Source of the DNA: CBDDCA01 sp965218205
GTDB taxonomy: Bacteria; Spirochaetota; Spirochaetia; WTKD01; G963693115
NCBI GenBank assembly: GCA_965218205.1
Contig: OZ244590.1
Location: forward strand, 2,294,001-2,358,000
Length of the DNA stretch: 64,000 nucleotides
Direction: 5' to 3'
Below are positions 25,185 through 34,234 of the stretch, piece after piece; position 1 is the first letter of the stretch, and each line of letters opens with the position of its first letter. The notes beneath the pieces were generated by a model. The model searched no databases. It saw only the letters and a list, made by a program, of their open reading frames with translations, and was not told where the DNA came from. Position numbers and translations under genes: made by a program.

Positions 25185-26514
25185 GTATAAAAGTAAGTCC
25201 AGTGTTTATAGCAACATTTCGTAATTGTCTTTTTGTCTTAATATGAGTAATAGTGATAGTACTATGTGTACGCTCTTCATTCCCAATAACAATACTAAAA
25301 TCAGGATGCGTAGTATCAGTAAACTTAAAAAAATCTTTTAAGTTACTGTTATCATACCCTTTACGTGGAGAATATACAAGAGCACAATACTTATGATCAT
25401 GAAGCGCTTTCATAATAGTATGGCAGTACGCAACACTTTCTTGTTCCATCGCATAGATAGCTACAGAAACCACCTTTGGCACAGAAATACCGCTTTCAAA
25501 AATGGAAAGTAATCTATCCAACCCAATAGATGCCCCAACTCCGGGCATACTATGTTTTGTATATATTCCTGTAAGATTATTGTATCGTCCTCCCGAACAA
25601 ATAGATCCAACATCTTCAAATGAAGAAACAAATGTTTCACATACAAAACCAGTATAATAATCCAATCCTCGTGTTATACTTGTATCAAGCATTATTGCCT
25701 GTCCCAATCCTATTTCTCCTACTGCTGTAAGTATTTCACTAAGACGTACAAAGGCAGGGTTCTTTTTGCCTACATATTTCTGTATGGTAGCAAGCACAGT
25801 ATGATTATATTCTTCCTGTGATGCTTGCTCATCACAAGAAACAGTATTTGTAATACATTCTAACAAAGGACTAAGTGTACTTTCAGGAAGAATAGAAGCT
25901 AATTGATTTTGTACTGCAGTGTTTCCTATCTTTTTTATTTTATCTATAATTCTCATAACTTCTATTTGTGTTATTTCATCGTGTTCAGACAATAGCGATG
26001 TTATGAGTTCCCTGTGAGAGATATGTATTTTTACATTGTGTATTCCTAGTGCTTGTAAAGCACTCACTATTGTTTCAATAATAGTAATATCTGCAGAAAC
26101 AGTGTCTGTCCCTACAATATCAAAATCACATTGCGTAAATTCCCTATACCGACCTTTTTGCGTATTCTCTCCCCGAAACACTTTTCCAATATGGTATCGT
26201 GCAAAAGGAAATGCAAGTTCATGATGATGCATTGCTACAAAACGAGCAAAAGGAACAGTAAGATCAAAACGCATAGCAATATTACGCTTTCCTTGATCAG
26301 TAAAACAGTACACTTGCTTATCTGTTTCTCCTCCGCCTTTTCCTAGTAATACTTCTTCGTACTCTAAGATAGGGGTATCAATAGGAGCATAACAAAAACG
26401 CGCAAACACTTCTTGTATTTGAGCAATACAGTAATTACGAGTAGATTGTTGTGCAGGAAGAAAATCTCGAAATCCTTTTAAGATTTTTGGAGATATATAA
26501 CTATGCTTATTCAT
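25159..26514 (-). CDS. hisS: Histidyl-tRNA synthetase
   Basis: Charges tRNA-His. 451 residues, class II. Motif 1 is in PIDTPILEYEEVLL, motif 2 in TVPFARF plus FRGENTQKGRYREFTQCDFDIVG (about 113-135), HisA LDYYTGFVCETF (about 284-295), HisB SGGRYNNLTGIY (about 305-316) and motif 3 VGASIGLDRLLSIF (about 323-336). An anticodon-binding domain follows. The gene ends 26 bp inside the hrpA-like gene, so both are transcribed together. No clear Shine-Dalgarno at the ATG; a TATTAT lies 3 nt upstream, too close to be certain. Confidence 0.95.
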   Translation of the reverse strand: MNKHSYISPKILKGFRDFLPAQQSTRNYCIAQIQEVFARFCYAPIDTPILEYEEVLLGKGGGETDKQVYCFTDQGKRNIAMRFDLTVPFARFVAMHHHELAFPFARYHIGKVFRGENTQKGRYREFTQCDFDIVGTDTVSADITIIETIVSALQALGIHNVKIHISHRELITSLLSEHDEITQIEVMRIIDKIKKIGNTAVQNQLASILPESTLSPLLECITNTVSCDEQASQEEYNHTVLATIQKYVGKKNPAFVRLSEILTAVGEIGLGQAIMLDTSITRGLDYYTGFVCETFVSSFEDVGSICSGGRYNNLTGIYTKHSMPGVGASIGLDRLLSIFESGISVPKVVSVAIYAMEQESVAYCHTIMKALHDHKYCALVYSPRKGYDNSNLKDFFKFTDTTHPDFSIVIGNEERTHSTITITHIKTKRQLRNVAINTGLTFIHEQSSIAE

Positions 26515-26575
26515 GATATAATAACTAATGCCTCAGTATATAGTATAGAATAGCATAAAAAGGAGTGTTACTGTG

Positions 26576-26616
26576 CATACATCAAAGTATAGCAAATTTC
26601 TATCTTTGATGTACGC
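26576..26616. other. Imperfect hairpin between gabD and hisS
   Basis: Left arm TACATCAAAGTATAG (26578-26592), loop of about 7 nt, right arm CTATCTTTGATGTA (26600-26613), with one unpaired base. It lies in the 144-bp gap between two minus-strand genes and could end the gabD transcript, although no T run follows on that strand. I would not call it a terminator with confidence. Confidence 0.4.
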
Positions 26617-26658
26617 TTCTTTTGTAGTATTGTAGTAGTATACGCTGTAACGATACTT

Positions 26659-28122
26659 CTATAAATCTATTGAAAGATACTGTGTTTCTAAAAACTCCAT
26701 AAGTCCTTCATGAGCCCCCTCACGTCCAAGCCCACTTTGTTTTACTCCACCAAAGGGAGCAGCAGGATCAGAAAGCATTCCTCTGTTTACTCCTACCATA
26801 CCAACTTCTAATTTTTTTGATATGCGTACTGCTTGCGTTATGTTTTCACTAAACACATATCCGGCAAGCCCATCTGGACTATCGTTTGCCTCTTTTATCA
26901 TATCTTCTTCTGATGTATATTTTCTAATAGGAGCTACAGGCCCAAAAATTTCTTCACATATTGTTTTACTGTCTGCTGATACATCACGAAGTACTGTTGG
27001 AGGATAAAAACAGCCTACTCCCTCAGGAATACTTCCTCCTGTCACGATTTTTGCTCCTTTACTTATAGCATCTTCTACAAACGCGTGCACATCCTTTTGA
27101 GCCTTTCTATTGATAACAGGACCAACATCTATGCCATCTTCTAGCCCATTTCCTACTTTCAGCTTTGCCATTCTCTCTGCAAATAGTTCAATAAATGCTT
27201 CGTATTGAGACTCATGCACATAAAATCTATTTGCTGCAACACAAGATTCTCCCATATTTCTCATCTTTGCTACTGCAGCACCATCTAAGGCTTTTTGTAA
27301 ATCTGCGTTTTCAGTGACAATAAAAGGAGCGTTTCCTCCTAGTTCCATTGAACAATTAAGCACATTTTTTGCAGAATTTACCAAAAGTGTTTTTCCAACA
27401 TAGGTAGAACCTGTAAATGATACTACTCGTACACGAGGATCTTCTAGTATTACATTGATTGCATTAGACGATCCTTTGCAAGGAAGAATATTTACTACTC
27501 CTGGAGGTACTCCTGCTTCTTCTAGCACTTGAGCAAGTGCAATAATGGTAAATGGGGTAGCTGATGCAGGCTTTACTATTACAGAACACCCTGCAGCAAG
27601 AGCAGGCCCAATTTTACGAGTTCCCATAGAAAGAGGAAAATTCCACGGAGTAATAAGCAATGCTATTCCTGCTGGTTTATGATGTACCATAATATTTGCA
27701 CCTGTTGTTGGCGACTCATAATACTCACCTATATTACGAACACCTTCTTCTGCAAACCAACGAAAAAATTCAGCAGAATATTTTATTTCTGCCACTGATT
27801 GAGCAAGCGGTTTTCCATGCTCTATGGTGATAACATGAGCATAATACTCTGCTCTCTCTATAAGAATATCAAATGCCTTTCTTAGTACCTCTGCTCTATC
27901 ACGTGCAGTAAAATCATTTTGCCATATTTTAGCACCTTGCTCTGCAGCGTCTACTGCTTGCTTTGCATGTATATCATTACCTACTTCAACAGTAGCTATA
28001 ATTTCTTCAGTAGCTGGATTATCAACTTCTATAGTCTCTCCACTTGCTGAAGTCCATTTTCCATTAATATATAAATTTTTTGGAAGCTCAGAAATAATTG
28101 TTTTTGGATCATATTTTTTCAT
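26659..28122 (-). CDS. gabD: Aldehyde dehydrogenase, succinate-semialdehyde type
   Basis: NAD(P)-dependent aldehyde dehydrogenase of 487 residues. Motifs: PWNFPLSMGTRKIGPALAAGCSVIVKPASATPF (about 163-195), SFTGSTYVGK (about 234-243), general base ELGGNAPF (about 259-266), nucleophile Cys in MGESCVAANRF (about 291-301) and EEIFGPVAPI. The GESC(V)AANRF form and the short N terminus fit the GabD-like branch (succinate semialdehyde or glutarate semialdehyde). The longer frame starts at 28140, but ATG 28122 (MKKYDP) matches the family start. No gabT is nearby. Substrate is inferred from the subfamily only. Confidence 0.85.
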   Translation of the reverse strand: MKKYDPKTIISELPKNLYINGKWTSASGETIEVDNPATEEIIATVEVGNDIHAKQAVDAAEQGAKIWQNDFTARDRAEVLRKAFDILIERAEYYAHVITIEHGKPLAQSVAEIKYSAEFFRWFAEEGVRNIGEYYESPTTGANIMVHHKPAGIALLITPWNFPLSMGTRKIGPALAAGCSVIVKPASATPFTIIALAQVLEEAGVPPGVVNILPCKGSSNAINVILEDPRVRVVSFTGSTYVGKTLLVNSAKNVLNCSMELGGNAPFIVTENADLQKALDGAAVAKMRNMGESCVAANRFYVHESQYEAFIELFAERMAKLKVGNGLEDGIDVGPVINRKAQKDVHAFVEDAISKGAKIVTGGSIPEGVGCFYPPTVLRDVSADSKTICEEIFGPVAPIRKYTSEEDMIKEANDSPDGLAGYVFSENITQAVRISKKLEVGMVGVNRGMLSDPAAPFGGVKQSGLGREGAHEGLMEFLETQYLSIDL

Positions 28123-28259
28123 ATGTATATAGTACAGCATATTTTACAAAAAATCAAGTAAATTGCTTTATTTTTTTGGAATTTTACACAAAACAATAGT
28201 ATTTTTACTATAATAACTATTGTGGTATTGAAAATAGATACGATAATAAAACAAATAGT

Positions 28260-28343
28260 AAGGAGGCATCTATGATACATAAAGAACCACAAGCTGTGAA
28301 AATCGGGGGGGGGGGGGGTACTCTCGATATAAGCAGAGCATAA
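28260..28343 (+). promoter_or_regulatory. Ribosome site and true 5' end of the giant lipoprotein gene, currently out of frame
   Basis: AAGGAGG at 28260-28266 is 5 nt before ATG 28272, a strong ribosome site. Translation from that ATG reads MIHKEPQAVKIGGGGG then, as the sequence stands, runs to TAA at 28341-28343 after 23 codons. Inserting one G or deleting two at the G tract joins it to YSRYKQSITLVALFLVLAIV and the lipobox of the large gene. So this is the natural start in the ON state. A TATAAT lies at 28209-28214. Confidence 0.75.
28305..28318 (+). repeat. Poly-G tract of 14 bases, probable phase-variation switch
   Basis: An uninterrupted run of 14 G in an otherwise AT-rich region, located 11 codons into the reading frame that starts at ATG 28272. 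Homopolymer G tracts are classic slippage sites for phase variation in spirochaetes and in Campylobacter. Frame arithmetic: 12 or 15 G puts the 28272 start in frame with the lipoprotein; 14 does not. Length in this assembly may differ from cell to cell. Confidence 0.85.
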
Positions 28344-28363
28344 CTCTCGTTGCACTGTTTTTA

Positions 28364-31300
28364 GTGCTAGCAATAGTTACCCTCGTACTCGTAGGATGTT
28401 CGGAGGGCAGTAGCAGTTCCTCATCAGGCGGAGGAGGGGTAACACCACCAGTAACCCCGACCCTTGCATCACTGTCCAATGTGCAGATACAGCCAGCAGG
28501 CAATGATGGGACGCTTGCTTTACGCTGGCAAGCCCCAAGCGAAGCTACGCATGTAGTCGTAAACGCTACCTCTACCGCACCAGCCCAATCAATACAAGTG
28601 CGTGTTCCTGCAATAGAATATCGTGCATTGTTTCAACAAGGACAATCGTACCAACTCAAAGGCTTGCAAGCCCTCACTAACTACACTGTAGAGATAGAAG
28701 CACACAAATCAAGATCAGGCTCAGATACAGAAGTATCACCAAAAACAACCCGCACCGTGACAACACTGATAGATACTACTACCCCACAAGACACATTGAC
28801 ACAGGTAGGCGTAGAAAAATCGGGGGATGGCATAAAGATAACATGGGACAAAGAACGATTAGCATCAGGCAAGACAGACATAGCAGAAGCAACAATAGTG
28901 GTAAAAAGCACAACTGGTGCTACAGTGCTTGCACAAGCTACCGTACAGAACCTACAGCAAGGAGAAGTTATACTTCCAAATATCTCCACGCTTGCAGGCA
29001 TATCCTATGATGTAGAAATACGCTACAAAGACAGAAATGACAACACAAGCAGTCCTACAACAGTATTGACAGGCGTGCAAGCATCAGCACTCTCACAAAC
29101 AGTAGCAGCACTACCAGAGGCAGATCTTACAGTAACAGCAAACGATAAAGACAATAGCCCAGCCGATGAAAGCCTGCTTATCAAGTGGGGGAGCTTTACC
29201 TTTACAAACAAAAAACTCCAAGTACGAGTAATAGCAACCGCAACAAACACAGTAGTAGCAGAGGAGACAATAAGCAAAGATACCAGTGCAACCAGTGTTA
29301 GCGGAGCAAGTGCAGACAACCAAGAGTATGCCACTGTGTATGTAGCAAAAGATGGCATAGCACTCACAAAACTCTACGGCACGCTTACATACAAAGTAGA
29401 AGTGTATGTCTCTCAAAACGGAAAATACTCCACTGCAGTGTCAAAAGAACAAGCAACAACCGACAAAAGCACAGAGCCTGTAAGTAATGTAAGTGCCGTA
29501 GGAGGAGCAACAAGCATAGTAGTAAGCTGGCAAGCACCCAATGTACGAGACTATGCAGGAGTGACCATAACAGCAACAGAAAAAGATAGCGATAAAGTAG
29601 CAAAGACAGTAACAATAACAGACAGAGCAGTACGCAACACGCAGATACCAGGCCTCAAAGCTACCACCGAGTACACAGTAGCAGTACAATCGCAGGACTA
29701 TGCAGGCAACAAAGGAACAGAAGCAACAACCACAGTAGATACAGGAGCAGATAGCACAGCCCCCGATCCAGTAACAAACATACAGGCAAGCTATCCCTTC
29801 GTATCAGCAACAAAAGTAGCAACACAGATAACATGGACATCACCCGATGCAACAAAAGCAAAGAACAAAGACATAAAAGAATACAGCGTAAGCATACAAG
29901 AGAAAGGCACAACTACCACAGTACTGAACGAGAAAAAAATACCCTATCCCACAACATCGCTCTCTGTCGAAGAACTCAGTCAAGGCAAAACATACACAGT
30001 AACAATACAAGCAATAGACTACTCAGAAAACAAAAGTAGCCAAGAAACACAAGACATAACAACACCCACCCCACTCACCGCACCCTCAGCAGAACTCTTT
30101 CAAAGCAAGCCCGCCCTCGTTACAACAACAGGAGCAATACAAATAAAAGCAACCTTTACGCAAGCACCTGGATCAAATAAGTACTACACCCTGCGTATGT
30201 ACGATAGCACTACACTGATAGCAGAAAAAAGCATAACAAGTACCGCAACCACCATTAGCTTTGGCATAGCAGATGGCATAGAAGTATCAGCAACACAAGC
30301 AAATGCAAAACAATATAGCTTTAGCTTTCTCACAGTAGAAAATAACAGAGTAAGCCCCCCAACAACACTCACAGACAAAGTAGCAGTATATGATGCAATA
30401 TCCACTGTCCCGCCCGCACCAGAAAGCCTCACTCTGCTTATTGCAGAATCAACAGCAACAAGCGATACCGTACAGTACGAGTTTCAAGCAGGAACAATTA
30501 CCGACAACCACAAAGCACCCAACGGCAGAAAACTCACAGAAGCACAGATACAATACAAAGTATACATAGTAGCAGGAGATCAGAGTACTAAAAGCATAGC
30601 CGAAATAAAAGCAATAGCAGGAGCACAAACACAAAACATAGCAATAAACAGCACTTTACGAGGAACATTTATAGGAACAAAAGGAGCAGTATACACCATA
30701 GGCATAGAAGCAATAAACAGCCTCAATCCCTCTACCACAAAGAAAGCACAGAGCAAAGATCCCGCACTGATACAAAAGCTAGAACTCAGCACCATCCCCA
30801 GATCAAAAGCAACAGCCCCTACCTCGTCCTTAGCAAACAAGCTGGTAGTATCACAATCAACAAACACCACAGGAACAATAAAGCTAGTACTCACACAATT
30901 AAGCACATTTACAGGAGCAAAAAACAAAGACGGCACAACAGTAACCAGCAATGATGAGCTAGTATACACAGTGTACGGCTTACAAAAAGACACAACCCCA
31001 ACAGTAGCAGAAGTACAAAAAGGCAGAAAAGTAACTATAGGCACAGCAAGGAACGGAGTGTACACAGTACCAGCGCTTAGCAGTATAGGCGTGACAACCC
31101 CAACAGTAGCAATAAAAGGAGCAACAAAGTATCACTTTGTAGTAGAAGTAGCCATAAAAACAGACCCAAGCAAAAAAGCAGTATCGACAGTGGCAACAGT
31201 AACAACCGCATCACAAGCAACAGATCCCGCAGAAGTAAGCAACATACAAGTAAAAGGAGTAGAAGGAAGGAATGCAACAGTAACATGGACAGCCCCCAGC

Positions 31301-32926
31301 CTTACTGCAAGCCATAAAACAGACACAGGCGACACCCTAGCAGTAGCACAAGTATCGTACAAAGTATACAAAGTAGCAAAAAGTGGCAGTACACAGAGGA
31401 CAATAGCAGAGATAATAATAGCAGCAGGAGGAAGCCCCACAACAACAGCAGCAGGAACAACCAACAGCACTCTGACCAGTGTGACAGTAGGCACAAGCTA
31501 TGAAATAGTAGTGCAAGCAGTAAACAGCACCGATCCCAACAAAGAGTCAAGAGGTGTCCGCAAAGAGTTTGTAGCAAAAGAAGCCTATGTAGCACCAGGA
31601 AAGCCCACCATACAAGCAAATGCACAAGGAGCTACCATAGTACTTACCATAACAGCCCCAACCGTGAAAGGAACAGCAGAAGACGGAACGACTACTCTCA
31701 GAGATAATCAAATAGACTACATAGTATACTATATAGCCTCAAATACAAACATAAATGGAGCAACAGTAAAAACACGAGCACAAGCAGCAAGCGATGCACA
31801 AGTAGGAGCAGAAAAAGACGATGTGCCAACAGGAGCAACAAGCTATACACTACGCAACCTACGATTGAATACAAAATACTATATCACCGCAGTAGCAGTA
31901 AACAGCCTCAAAAAGACAAAGGTATCAGCAGAAGCAACAGCAGTCTCTGCCAGCACGCCAACAGTAGTAATAGGAAATGCCACAAAGGTTTCAGCAACAG
32001 TAGGCACAGCACTCGCACAAAATACAACGAGAGTACTTACCAGTATTCCTAATGGGCTTACCTTTACCTGTGATGAAAGCACAATAGATAACGATAACAG
32101 CACCCTCAAGCAAGAAACAGGCTTAACAGTAACATTTGCAAAAAATACCAATACAGTAACAATAACAGGCACAGCAAATAAATCAAACGAACATGATACT
32201 TCTATCACTGAGTATAGCTATGGAGTAGTGGAATGTACCATTACTTCGGGAGCAAACTCGGGACAAAAGGCACTTGCGACTATCAATGTAGAGACAGGGC
32301 TGGTAAAACTAGCAGGACAAGTAGCTAGCTATTACAGACCAACAACAAAGAAAGCACTGCAAGCTATTATCACTGCAGAAAAAGGAGCAAGCAGACAAAA
32401 CACCAATAGCCCCAACCTCAACATGATAGACACCAGTGCTATCACTGATATGAGTAGTTTATTCATTGGCGATACTACTTTTAATGGAGACATTACAAAG
32501 TGGAATACCAGTAATGTAACGGATATGTCAGGTATGTTTTCTGATGCTACTGCTTTTAATCAAGACATAGGAGATTGGGATGTGGGGAAAGTAACTAATA
32601 TAAACAATATGTTTCAGTCCGCCACTACCTTTAATCAAGACATAGGAGATTGGGATGTGAGTAAGGTTACTACAGCTTGGCTTACGTTTTCTGATGCTAC
32701 TGCTTTTAATCAAGATATAAGTAATTGGGATGTGCGGAATTTTACTGTAGATAGTACCTTAAAGGTTACTGCTATATTTCTTAATGCTTCTGCATTTGAT
32801 AAAGATTTATCATCATGGAAATGGTGTAATTTTCAACGAATAAATCCCAATGAGTTCAAAGGATCAGCTATGGAGGGAGAAATAGACAAGTACCCAAAGG
32901 TTGCTGGTAGTTCAGCATGTACCTAA
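28364..32926 (+). CDS. Giant fibronectin-III/DUF285 lipoprotein, phase-variable
   Basis: The open frame from the GTG here encodes 1,520 residues, but this GTG has no ribosome site; the real start is probably ATG 28272 across the G14 tract. It begins with hydrophobic AIVTLVLVGC (lipobox LVGC), then a Ser/Gly linker. Residues 40 to about 1,290 hold roughly ten fibronectin-III-like modules with recurring SWQAP/TWTAP and YTVxVQA pieces. The end (about 1,320-1,520) has DUF285/BspA-like repeats such as NTSNVTDMSGMFSDATAFNQDI. It should be a surface adhesin-like protein. The first 4 kb are GC-rich and nearly T-free on the coding strand, unlike the tail and the rest of the window. Confidence 0.8.
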   Translation: MLAIVTLVLVGCSEGSSSSSSGGGGVTPPVTPTLASLSNVQIQPAGNDGTLALRWQAPSEATHVVVNATSTAPAQSIQVRVPAIEYRALFQQGQSYQLKGLQALTNYTVEIEAHKSRSGSDTEVSPKTTRTVTTLIDTTTPQDTLTQVGVEKSGDGIKITWDKERLASGKTDIAEATIVVKSTTGATVLAQATVQNLQQGEVILPNISTLAGISYDVEIRYKDRNDNTSSPTTVLTGVQASALSQTVAALPEADLTVTANDKDNSPADESLLIKWGSFTFTNKKLQVRVIATATNTVVAEETISKDTSATSVSGASADNQEYATVYVAKDGIALTKLYGTLTYKVEVYVSQNGKYSTAVSKEQATTDKSTEPVSNVSAVGGATSIVVSWQAPNVRDYAGVTITATEKDSDKVAKTVTITDRAVRNTQIPGLKATTEYTVAVQSQDYAGNKGTEATTTVDTGADSTAPDPVTNIQASYPFVSATKVATQITWTSPDATKAKNKDIKEYSVSIQEKGTTTTVLNEKKIPYPTTSLSVEELSQGKTYTVTIQAIDYSENKSSQETQDITTPTPLTAPSAELFQSKPALVTTTGAIQIKATFTQAPGSNKYYTLRMYDSTTLIAEKSITSTATTISFGIADGIEVSATQANAKQYSFSFLTVENNRVSPPTTLTDKVAVYDAISTVPPAPESLTLLIAESTATSDTVQYEFQAGTITDNHKAPNGRKLTEAQIQYKVYIVAGDQSTKSIAEIKAIAGAQTQNIAINSTLRGTFIGTKGAVYTIGIEAINSLNPSTTKKAQSKDPALIQKLELSTIPRSKATAPTSSLANKLVVSQSTNTTGTIKLVLTQLSTFTGAKNKDGTTVTSNDELVYTVYGLQKDTTPTVAEVQKGRKVTIGTARNGVYTVPALSSIGVTTPTVAIKGATKYHFVVEVAIKTDPSKKAVSTVATVTTASQATDPAEVSNIQVKGVEGRNATVTWTAPSLTASHKTDTGDTLAVAQVSYKVYKVAKSGSTQRTIAEIIIAAGGSPTTTAAGTTNSTLTSVTVGTSYEIVVQAVNSTDPNKESRGVRKEFVAKEAYVAPGKPTIQANAQGATIVLTITAPTVKGTAEDGTTTLRDNQIDYIVYYIASNTNINGATVKTRAQAASDAQVGAEKDDVPTGATSYTLRNLRLNTKYYITAVAVNSLKKTKVSAEATAVSASTPTVVIGNATKVSATVGTALAQNTTRVLTSIPNGLTFTCDESTIDNDNSTLKQETGLTVTFAKNTNTVTITGTANKSNEHDTSITEYSYGVVECTITSGANSGQKALATINVETGLVKLAGQVASYYRPTTKKALQAIITAEKGASRQNTNSPNLNMIDTSAITDMSSLFIGDTTFNGDITKWNTSNVTDMSGMFSDATAFNQDIGDWDVGKVTNINNMFQSATTFNQDIGDWDVSKVTTAWLTFSDATAFNQDISNWDVRNFTVDSTLKVTAIFLNASAFDKDLSSWKWCNFQRINPNEFKGSAMEGEIDKYPKVAGSSACT

Positions 32927-32949
32927 TAGTAGATACATAGAAATACATA

Positions 32950-32987
32950 CCTATGGCAAGAAAGGATAGCTCCTTTCTTGCCATAGG
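32950..32987 (+). terminator. Perfect 17-bp hairpin after the giant lipoprotein gene
   Basis: CCTATGGCAAGAAAGGA (32950-32966), loop TAGC, TCCTTTCTTGCCATAGG (32971-32987). A perfect stem of unusual length. No T run follows on either side, so it is not a textbook intrinsic terminator; it could still end transcription or protect the 3' end. It lies 24 bp after the stop and 43 bp before the convergent gene end. Confidence 0.6.
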
Positions 32988-33029
32988 CATATAAGGACAG
33001 CACTCTATCATTGTGTCTATTAAAAACAA

Positions 33030-34208
33030 TTACAGTATGTGTTTGAGAGCCTCGTTGAGATCATATATTAAATCATCTGCATCTTCTAAGCCTACTGATA
33101 TACGTATATCCCCTAAAGAAATACCAAGTGCCTCAAATTGTTCTACTGGTAATTCCTTAAGATAACTTATTGCAGGAGCATATATCAAACTCTCATAGCC
33201 CCCCCAACTTATTGCAATCCTAAAATATTGAAGAGAATTAAAAAAATTCTTTATTTGCTCTAAGTTTGTAGTGGATAACTGAAAACTTAGCAAACCTGAA
33301 TGCCCTTTCATCTGTTTATTTGCCAACTCTTTTTGAGGGAATGTCGCTAAGCCTGTGTACATAACCTTTGTCACTTTGGGATGCTGAGACAAAAATTCTG
33401 CTACTCTCATAGCATTATGCTGATGCTGTGTCATTCGCAATCGTAATGTTCTCAGCCCTCTTAAAATTAACCAAGCCTCAAAAGGTGCTAATTTTGCCCC
33501 AAACCAAGGAAACTCTCGCAAAGAAATAGAATGTATATCCTCTTTTTTCCCCACAATAACACCAGCGACAACATCACTATGGCCATTTATGTATTTAGAG
33601 CAAGAGTGAACTTCTAAATCTATACCCAGCAATAATGGTTGCTGAAACACAGGAGTAGCACAGCTATTATCAATTATTGTTTTTATAGCATGCTCTTTCG
33701 CTATCTTTACAACCCCCTCAATATCTTGAAGAGAAAACACTGCCGTTGATGGACTTTCTAAATAAATCAGTTTTGTATTTTTCCTTATTGAATTTCTAAA
33801 CTCATCAAGATCTTTTCCTTCAATAAATGTAGTATCAATATTAAATTTTTCTCTTAAGTACACATTAAGAAAATTATTTGCTGGCCCATATATATTTTTG
33901 ACTGCTATTACATGATCTCCTGATTGTACACAATGAAGAATAGCAGACGAGATAGCTGCCATTCCTGATGAGAAAAATTTTGCTTTTTCTCCTCCACAGA
34001 TGAGAGCTATTTTTTCTTCAATCATTGCTACTGACGGATTCTTCCCTCTCGCATATATAGCAGTGTTTACTGGATCATCAAAGGCTCTATCTATTGACTC
34101 CCAGTCCTTAAACTGAAAATTACTCGTTTGATAAATAGGAGGAACAACAGGCCCCTCTGCTTGTTCTTGGTATTGTATAAGCAATGTCTCAAGAGATATT
34201 TCTTTCAT
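33030..34208 (-). CDS. Cys/Met-metabolism PLP enzyme (cystathionine gamma-synthase/beta-lyase or methionine gamma-lyase class)
   Basis: 392 residues. N-terminal substrate-binding ETLLIQYQEQAEGPVVPPIYQTSNF, PLP-phosphate FFSSGMAAISSAILHC, IKTIIDNSCATPVFQQPLLLGIDLEVHS with the PLP Asp, then PLP-Lys in SCSKYINGHSDVVAGVI (about residue 204), and C-terminal FGAKLAPFEAWLILRGLRTLRLR. This is the gamma-family (MetB/MetC/Megl). The precise reaction is not decidable by eye. It follows nhaC by 26 bp on the same strand, so they may be co-transcribed. No metA or metE is near. Confidence 0.87.
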   Translation of the reverse strand: MKEISLETLLIQYQEQAEGPVVPPIYQTSNFQFKDWESIDRAFDDPVNTAIYARGKNPSVAMIEEKIALICGGEKAKFFSSGMAAISSAILHCVQSGDHVIAVKNIYGPANNFLNVYLREKFNIDTTFIEGKDLDEFRNSIRKNTKLIYLESPSTAVFSLQDIEGVVKIAKEHAIKTIIDNSCATPVFQQPLLLGIDLEVHSCSKYINGHSDVVAGVIVGKKEDIHSISLREFPWFGAKLAPFEAWLILRGLRTLRLRMTQHQHNAMRVAEFLSQHPKVTKVMYTGLATFPQKELANKQMKGHSGLLSFQLSTTNLEQIKNFFNSLQYFRIAISWGGYESLIYAPAISYLKELPVEQFEALGISLGDIRISVGLEDADDLIYDLNEALKHIL

Positions 34209-34234
34209 TATGATCGTATGTAAAGTTCCTTTTT

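Noticed and set aside
29023..31625. Many long minus-strand open frames opposite the giant lipoprotein
   Set aside because: They arise because the coding strand is almost T-free, so the complement has few stops; they have no start signals and translate into Leu/Cys/Val-rich nonsense.
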